Shown here: in pieces, positions 5,468-7,340 of the stretch
How the letters are laid out: the number at the start of each line of letters is the position of its first letter
Numbering within the stretch: position 1 is the stretch's first letter
DNA from: Lachnospiraceae bacterium
GTDB lineage: Bacteria > Bacillota > Clostridia > Lachnospirales > Lachnospiraceae
Length of the DNA: 7,340 nucleotides
Direction of reading: 5' to 3'
Assembly (NCBI GenBank): GCA_017476305.1
Contig: JAFVAA010000192.1
Span: 1 to 7,340, forward strand
Translations under genes and position numbers: made by a program
The notes under the pieces: model-generated
Told to the model about the DNA's origin: nothing
The model's input: only the letters and a program-made list of their open reading frames with translations
Database searches by the model: none

Positions 5468-5617
5468 TGACTTTAGGCGATAGAATAGACGTGAATAAAA
5501 TCAGGAACTGCAGATAATTACATTTGCCGGTTTTTCTTGTGAGACACTTGCGTTTAAGGCACTTTGCAAGAAAAGTGAACAAATTATTGATCTAATGTTC
5601 CTTAGACAGGGGTATGA
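5468..5617 (+). other. rnr upstream region with long imperfect dyad
   Basis: 150 bases between the secG terminator and rnr with no ORF of note. TTTTCTTG (5532-5539) is mirrored by CAAGAAAA (5567-5574). With adjacent G-U pairs the stem can extend to about 5530-5543 against 5563-5576, a hairpin with a roughly 19-base loop. No U-run follows. I could not find a convincing -35/-10 pair; GATAAT at 5513-5518 is a -10-like sequence without a good -35. The leader may be structured or regulatory, but that is inference. Confidence 0.4.
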
Positions 5618-7340
5618 ATGATGACAAGAGAAGAATTAAATCAGAAAAAGGAAATAATCTATGCCTTTCTTTCCTCTAAGGAATACGTGCCGTTAAAAAT
5701 CAAGGAGCTGGGGGCTGTTTTGCAGGTACCTGCGAAGGATAAAAAGGCATTCAGACAGGTTTTAGATGAACTGATGGATGAAAAGAAAGTCCATCTGGAT
5801 TTAAAGGGACGGGTGAAACTCGTTTCAGAGAATATTTTGACCGGGAAATTTATGGCAACCCAGAAAGGTTTTGGCTTTGTACGCGTGGAGGGAGAGGAAG
5901 AGGATATTTTCATTTCCGCGCACGGTACAAAGGGGGCACTAGATGGAGATCTGGTACAGATCGCATTGTTAAAGGGAAGCTCCGGAGGAAAGAGAAAAGA
6001 GGCAGAGGTTATGGCAATCCTGGAGAGAGGGACGGAGATTGTCGTAGGTACTTATTCTGCCGGTAAAAGCTATGGTTTTGTGGTTGCTGATAATCATAAA
6101 TTTACAAAGGATATTTATATTGCGAAGGAGGATACAAAGGGAGCGATTACCGGACATAAGGTCGTGGTAGAGATCACGGATTATGGAAATGAAGATAGAA
6201 ATCCGGAGGGACGTGTATTGGAAATCCTCGGCCACATCAATGATCCGGGGGTGGATATCCTGTCTGTCATAAAAGCTTTTGGACTTCCGGAGGATTATCC
6301 TGACGAGGTCATGGATCAGGTAGAAAAGATTCCGGATGAGGTACCGGAGGAGGAGAAAGCAGGGAGAGCGGATTACAGAGAGCTCCGGACGGTGACGATT
6401 GACGGGGAGGATGCGAAGGATTTAGATGATGCCATCACTTTGACAAAGGAAAATGGTATATACCATTTAGGTGTGCATATTGCAGATGTCAGCCACTATG
6501 TGACAGAAAAGTCAGCACTCGATAAAGAAGCATTGAAACGCGGAACGAGTGTGTATCTTGTGGACCGGGTAATCCCGATGCTCCCGCATAAGCTTTCGAA
6601 CGGTATCTGTTCTTTAAATGAGGGAGTGGACAGACTGGCGCTTTCCTGTATGATGGATATCAATGAAAAAGGGGAAATCGTATCACACAGGATAGAGGAG
6701 ACTCTGATCCGGGTAGATCGCAGGATGTCCTATACCAGCGTGCATAAGATCATCGAGGAAGAGGATGAAGCGGAGAGAAAGGAATATGAACTACTGATTC
6801 CGATGTTTGAGCGGATGTATGAGCTTGCGAAAATACTGAGGGACAGAAGGTTTAAAAGAGGTTCTGTAGATTTCGACTTTCCGGAGAGTAAGATCACTCT
6901 GGATAAAAAGGGAAAGCCTTTGGATGTACAGGTCTATGAGAGAAACAATGCGCATCGGATCATCGAGGAATTCATGCTTGCAGCGAATCAGACAGTGGCT
7001 GAGGAGTATTTCTGGCAGGAACTGCCGTTTGTATACCGTACCCATGAGGTGCCGGATCCGGAAAAGATTTTACAGTTAAATGCTTTTGTGCAGGGCTTCG
7101 GGTATAACCTAAAGACCGGAGCGGAGGATGAGATTCATCCGAAGGAAATTCAAAAGCTCATTCATAAGGTGGAGGGAACGCCGGAAGAGGGGCTTATCAG
7201 CCGTCTGGCACTCCGTTCCATGAAGCAGGCAAAGTATACCACAAGCTGTGAGGGACATTTTGGACTGGCGATGAAGTATTATACGCATTTTACTTCCCCG
7301 ATCAGGCGTTACCCGGATCTACAGATTCACAGGATCATCA
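5618..7340 (+). CDS. rnr: Ribonuclease R (3' end beyond window)
   Basis: Open for 574 codons to the last base with no stop; the family is about 700-800 residues, so the end of the catalytic domain and the S1 domain lie outside. RNase R degrades structured RNA 3' to 5'. In order: an N-terminal winged-helix-like region (about 1-65), a first cold-shock domain (about 75-120, TGKFMATQKGFGFV and EDIFISA), a second (about 145-205, GTYSAGKSYGFVVAD), then the RNB nuclease domain. The Mg-binding aspartates appear in IDGEDAKDLDDA (Asp262, 268, 270, 271), followed by GVHIADVSHYV and the HFTSPIRRYPDL motif close to the window edge. Start: ATG ATG at 5618/5621 after a weak AGGGG at 5608-5612; the ATG at 5614 is out of frame. 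Adjacent secG-rnr is common in Firmicutes, usually followed by smpB. Confidence 0.97.
   Translation, partial: MMTREELNQKKEIIYAFLSSKEYVPLKIKELGAVLQVPAKDKKAFRQVLDELMDEKKVHLDLKGRVKLVSENILTGKFMATQKGFGFVRVEGEEEDIFISAHGTKGALDGDLVQIALLKGSSGGKRKEAEVMAILERGTEIVVGTYSAGKSYGFVVADNHKFTKDIYIAKEDTKGAITGHKVVVEITDYGNEDRNPEGRVLEILGHINDPGVDILSVIKAFGLPEDYPDEVMDQVEKIPDEVPEEEKAGRADYRELRTVTIDGEDAKDLDDAITLTKENGIYHLGVHIADVSHYVTEKSALDKEALKRGTSVYLVDRVIPMLPHKLSNGICSLNEGVDRLALSCMMDINEKGEIVSHRIEETLIRVDRRMSYTSVHKIIEEEDEAERKEYELLIPMFERMYELAKILRDRRFKRGSVDFDFPESKITLDKKGKPLDVQVYERNNAHRIIEEFMLAANQTVAEEYFWQELPFVYRTHEVPDPEKILQLNAFVQGFGYNLKTGAEDEIHPKEIQKLIHKVEGTPEEGLISRLALRSMKQAKYTTSCEGHFGLAMKYYTHFTSPIRRYPDLQIHRII

Noticed and set aside
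5614..5616. ATG at 5614 as the rnr start
   Set aside because: It is in a different frame and reaches a stop within about 65 bases; the RNase R frame opens at 5618/5621.
5325..5617. tRNA or tmRNA gene after secG
   Set aside because: The hairpins here do not form a cloverleaf and no TPsiC-arm-like GTTCRANYC sequence is present; the elements are explained better as a repeat hairpin, a terminator and a dyad.
1..7340. Defence system, mobile element, prophage or secondary-metabolite locus
   Set aside because: All large frames are intact housekeeping genes of one codon style and orientation; no transposase, integrase, terminal inverted repeats or target duplications were seen.

Overview
The window looks like a chromosomal housekeeping locus from a low-to-moderate GC, Gram-positive Clostridia member, most likely Lachnospiraceae. 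The evidence is the set of Firmicutes-style lower-glycolysis genes, strong AGGAGG-type ribosome binding sites, the secG-rnr pair, a DUF6472-like small Cys protein and a YjfB-like small protein. The family assignment is inferred from remembered protein similarity; no search was run. Every gene is on the + strand.

Layout: (1) 1-120 is the C-terminal end of glyceraldehyde-3-phosphate dehydrogenase (gap), followed by an intrinsic terminator at 186-220. (2) 256-1470 is phosphoglycerate kinase (pgk). Its 3' region holds a conserved-loop hairpin, a second small hairpin and a terminator. (3) 1619-1784 is AT-rich promoter DNA with a 7-bp dyad, followed by triosephosphate isomerase (tpiA, 1785-2531). 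With no visible terminator between, two tightly linked small genes follow: a 57-aa four-cysteine protein (DUF6472-like) and a 63-aa YjfB-family protein, ending in a terminator at 3063-3103. (4) 3114-3205 is a tandem array of four 23-bp repeats whose last copy supplies the -35 box of a very good promoter. That promoter drives a 48-aa uncharacterised protein (GTG start) and cofactor-independent phosphoglycerate mutase (gpmI, 3423-4967). (5) A second strong promoter starts 12 bases after the gpmI stop and drives secG (5076-5324). It is followed by a second copy of the conserved-loop hairpin and a terminator. (6) 5618-7340 is RNase R (rnr), cut by the window end, preceded by a 150-base leader with a long imperfect dyad.

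Gap, Pgk, TpiA and GpmI carry out consecutive or linked steps of lower glycolysis; eno is not in the window. The genes are clustered but split into separate transcription units by terminators and new promoters. SecG belongs to the Sec translocon and RNase R to RNA turnover; secG-rnr adjacency is common in Firmicutes.

I see no mobile element, CRISPR array, tRNA, rRNA, defence system or transferred gene. The least-explained sequence is non-coding: the hairpin repeated after pgk and secG, with a near-identical loop and differing but still paired outer stem, and the phased 23-bp repeats that run into the promoter upstream of gpmI.
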